A stretch of 64,000 bases of DNA from Bacteroidales bacterium (GTDB lineage: Bacteria > Bacteroidota > Bacteroidia > Bacteroidales > F082): positions 1 to 64,000 of the forward strand of contig JAFYNJ010000019.1 of the NCBI GenBank assembly GCA_017549805.1. Direction: 5' to 3'. Of the stretch, positions 61,966 through 64,000 are shown piece after piece. Made by a program: the position numbers and the translations under genes. The notes under the pieces were generated by a model, which did not search any database, was not told the DNA's origin, and saw only the letters and a list, made by a program, of their open reading frames with translations. The number at the start of each line of letters is the position of its first letter. Position 1 is the first letter of the stretch.

Positions 61966-62001
61966 ACCATCCTGCTTGGGTTCCAGGCAGGATGGTTTTT
62001 T
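61966..62001. terminator. Bidirectional terminator
   Basis: A 10-base-pair stem ACCATCCTGC/GCAGGATGGT with an 11-base loop followed by TTTTTT, between two convergent genes. Confidence 0.88.
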
Positions 62002-64000
62002 TATTGCCCTATAATGATCTTCTTGCTCTTGATTCCATCGATGGTGTGGATCCTGAGGATGTAGCAGCCAGGAGTCAAACGGAGATCCTTTACGCTGTTG
62101 AGTTGACCGACATGGCCCAGGTGCTGTCCGAGGAGGGAGAAGATATCGACGCCGTACACTTGTCCTTCTTCGGTGTCGAAATCGTCAACGCCCATGTCGA
62201 TATGAAGCGTCAATCCCACCACGCTGTCGCAGGTTGGCGTGGTGTATAGGGCGGTGTAATAACCGGGTTCATTAAGTGTCTGACCGTTGAAAACATAAGG
62301 TCCAAGACTCAAATCACCGTCAATGCGGGTCAGCGCGGCATTCAACTCGTAAGCGCCAATCTCGACGTAATCGTGTTGAACACGAAGGTTGCCTGCGATG
62401 TCATAGAGGAAGGGGAGAGATCCTGGTTTGCCGCCGTTCAGGCAAATGCTTCGTGGTTGGAGGCTCCAATCGGCATCGTAGTAGGCAGCTCCGGCACCTT
62501 CAGCCGGTTGGGTGAAACGAACAAACACGCCAGGCTCTTCGCCGTCGTTAACAGCCGGTAGGCTGATGTTTCCTTCTCCTGACAGATTGCCTTGGACAGC
62601 GCAGTATGAAAAACTGCAAGGACCTTGGTATTGGCTGGGAACACCGTTGGATTCGTTGCCCCAAATAACGCAACTGGTGTAGGCGCTGGAGGCCTCTTCG
62701 TTGAAAAGGCCGCCATAATGCTCCGAAGCGCTGTTCATGACAATATCGCAGTTGTTGGCTTGACATACTCCACGAGCGTATATGCCGCCACCTTCCTGTG
62801 CCGAATTGTTGCCGACGATGCAGCCTCTAAATACCGAATGCGATCCGTTATAGAGATAGACACCGCCTCCCTTGGTGGTGGCGGTATTGTTCCTGATGAA
62901 ACAATTAGTGATGACGGGGCTGGTTCGGGAGCAAAGGCCGCCTCCTATGGGTGCCGTGTTGTCGTGAATGTCGCAATTGTCCAAATGGATTTGGTTGTTC
63001 CCATTGGAAGTGTTGAAATACACACCGCCACCGAAACCATCGGCAACGTTGTCTTGGATATTGCAATTGGAGAGGGTGGAATAGCCGTTGAGATAGGCTC
63101 CGGCACCCGCGCCGGCATGCCCGTTTTGTAAGGTGAAGCCGTCCCAAACAGCCAACGTGGTCGCAGTAAGTACGTCTTCTTGGTTCAACACGCGTTTGAT
63201 GCCACCGCCGTCGAGGATGGAAGCGTTGTTGACGAAGTCGCGTTGGCTAAGATCGAAGTCGGGTGCCTCGTCACCGTTGAAGCCGCCATAAACCTTGTTG
63301 GAAGCGGTGATGCAGAAAGCGTTCTCGGGATCGTTTTCATCACCGTAATAGGTGCCTTTCTTAACCCATACGCGTTGGTTGTTTCCACTGGATAGGTAAC
63401 TGGCGAACTCGAGTCTTGAGGTGGCATTGTCCCATGAGGAGCCATCGCCCTCACCATCGACGCTGACATAAATGATGCCGTTCGTGTCTGGACGAATGAT
63501 AAAGGGGAAGATGTTCATTACCGCGGCCTGTTGTAGGTTGTAGCCGTTGATTTCATAAAGGGTACAATAGGAATCGCCAGCGCCGCTCCATCCATAGTTG
63601 AAATGGAACAGGTTGTTGCTGTCGTAGCCGTCGCATACAAAGGCATGGCCAGCACTTCCGGAACTACCTGAATAATAGATTGGGTGTGCCAAATCGAGTT
63701 CAGCCTTGAGCATGTCGATCCAGGTTGCTTCGTCGAATTTACTCTTTTCATGGTATTTGGCGCCGCAATAGCCGAAGTAGGAGCGAAGTGCAATTTCCAC
63801 ATCCTTGGATCTGGCGCCGCTGCCTGAAGGGCCATAGTTCATGTTGACGCTGACACCGCAATGGTACATCAGGGTTGCCACGGCATCGTTGCTGCTATAG
63901 AGCTGGCTCGGCATCTGGCTCCATTGGTAGGTTGTTCCACCAAAGTTGGCGCTTTGTTCGCCATACTCGCTATGAACATAGCTGTGCGATCCGAAGCCGA
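62001..64000 (-). CDS. C10 (streptopain-like) protease/beta-helix T9SS protein, partial
   Basis: The gene runs off the right edge; only its 3' part is present. The visible N-terminal part is a C10 cysteine protease domain: FGGTTYQWSQMP near the edge, then HAFVCDGYD with the catalytic His, and FHFNYGWSGAGD. The catalytic Cys would be beyond the window. About 250 residues of right-handed beta-helix follow (repeats like GGGVYFNTSN and GGGIYARG, choice-of-anchor Q type). The last 65 residues (DIFSLLGQHLG to KKIIIGQ) form a T9SS type A sorting domain. It is probably a surface adhesin-protease. Confidence 0.88.
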   Translation of the reverse strand, partial: GFGSHSYVHSEYGEQSANFGGTTYQWSQMPSQLYSSNDAVATLMYHCGVSVNMNYGPSGSGARSKDVEIALRSYFGYCGAKYHEKSKFDEATWIDMLKAELDLAHPIYYSGSSGSAGHAFVCDGYDSNNLFHFNYGWSGAGDSYCTLYEINGYNLQQAAVMNIFPFIIRPDTNGIIYVSVDGEGDGSSWDNATSRLEFASYLSSGNNQRVWVKKGTYYGDENDPENAFCITASNKVYGGFNGDEAPDFDLSQRDFVNNASILDGGGIKRVLNQEDVLTATTLAVWDGFTLQNGHAGAGAGAYLNGYSTLSNCNIQDNVADGFGGGVYFNTSNGNNQIHLDNCDIHDNTAPIGGGLCSRTSPVITNCFIRNNTATTKGGGVYLYNGSHSVFRGCIVGNNSAQEGGGIYARGVCQANNCDIVMNSASEHYGGLFNEEASSAYTSCVIWGNESNGVPSQYQGPCSFSYCAVQGNLSGEGNISLPAVNDGEEPGVFVRFTQPAEGAGAAYYDADWSLQPRSICLNGGKPGSLPFLYDIAGNLRVQHDYVEIGAYELNAALTRIDGDLSLGPYVFNGQTLNEPGYYTALYTTPTCDSVVGLTLHIDMGVDDFDTEEGQVYGVDIFSLLGQHLGHVGQLNSVKDLRLTPGCYILRIHTIDGIKSKKIIIGQ

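Overview
The window is chromosomal DNA of a Bacteroidota bacterium, most likely an uncultured Bacteroidales from a gut or rumen-like habitat. The evidence: promoters of the Bacteroidota type (TTG, about 19 bases, then TAnnTTTG) recur; three proteins end in type 9 secretion (T9SS) sorting domains; there is an Oar-like TonB-dependent receptor, a Rho factor with a long Asn/Gln-rich insertion, an L31 type B protein, and DUF1573, DUF3078, DUF4293 and NamZ (DUF1343) proteins. No rRNA, CRISPR array, prophage or plasmid origin was seen. Coding density is high: no stretch of more than about 300 bases lacks a gene.

Bases 1-9,200 form an AT-rich accessory region. It starts with a compact module of an OLD-like/DUF3696 ATPase, an overlapping gene with a phospholipase-D-like HDR signature, and a DUF2971 protein, a layout typical of anti-phage islands. 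It continues with a membrane protein, a degenerate MreB/actin-like protein paired with an ADP-ribosylglycohydrolase, two unrelated lipoproteins and a small possible nuclease-fold protein. A candidate small RNA lies at about 9,106-9,204 on the minus strand.

Bases 9,250-21,650 are core genes: MATE transporter and methionine sulfoxide reductase, murein recycling ligase Mpl, a rho-lolA operon, a DUF4293 membrane protein, a run of phosphodiesterase, DUF3078 and a double-domain TonB protein, rlmB, a REP-associated transposase flanked by its REPs, and an S9 peptidase. Bases 21,870-22,490 hold a toxin-antitoxin pair whose PIN toxin is frameshifted. Bases 22,560-40,770 carry a three-domain surface lipoprotein, a TGS-uridine kinase, tRNA-Met, an aminotransferase, NamZ, a LolC/E-like permease, xerD, a serC-serA-(four-helix bundle)-DUF1015 operon, rpmE2, lon and an orphan peptide-binding lipoprotein.

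Bases 40,880-64,000 hold a giant T9SS surface protein (2,528 residues), aroK, rlmD, nnrE/D, a reverse transcriptase, glmS, a PCMD-like T9SS protein, the Oar-like receptor and a truncated C10 protease/beta-helix T9SS protein that runs off the right edge. The reverse transcriptase is the most interesting locus: it is group-II-like but has no maturase or endonuclease domain. It is preceded directly by a roughly 146-base structured element whose ends are inverted repeats, and by an unknown 178-residue gene on the same strand. That is the layout of an RT plus non-coding RNA defence system.

Two repeat phenomena cut across the window. Locus-specific tandem repeats with a 7-base period fill at least nine gene junctions and often contain the start or stop codons. 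Palindromic elements also sit in frame inside two coding sequences (the REP transposase and nnrE).
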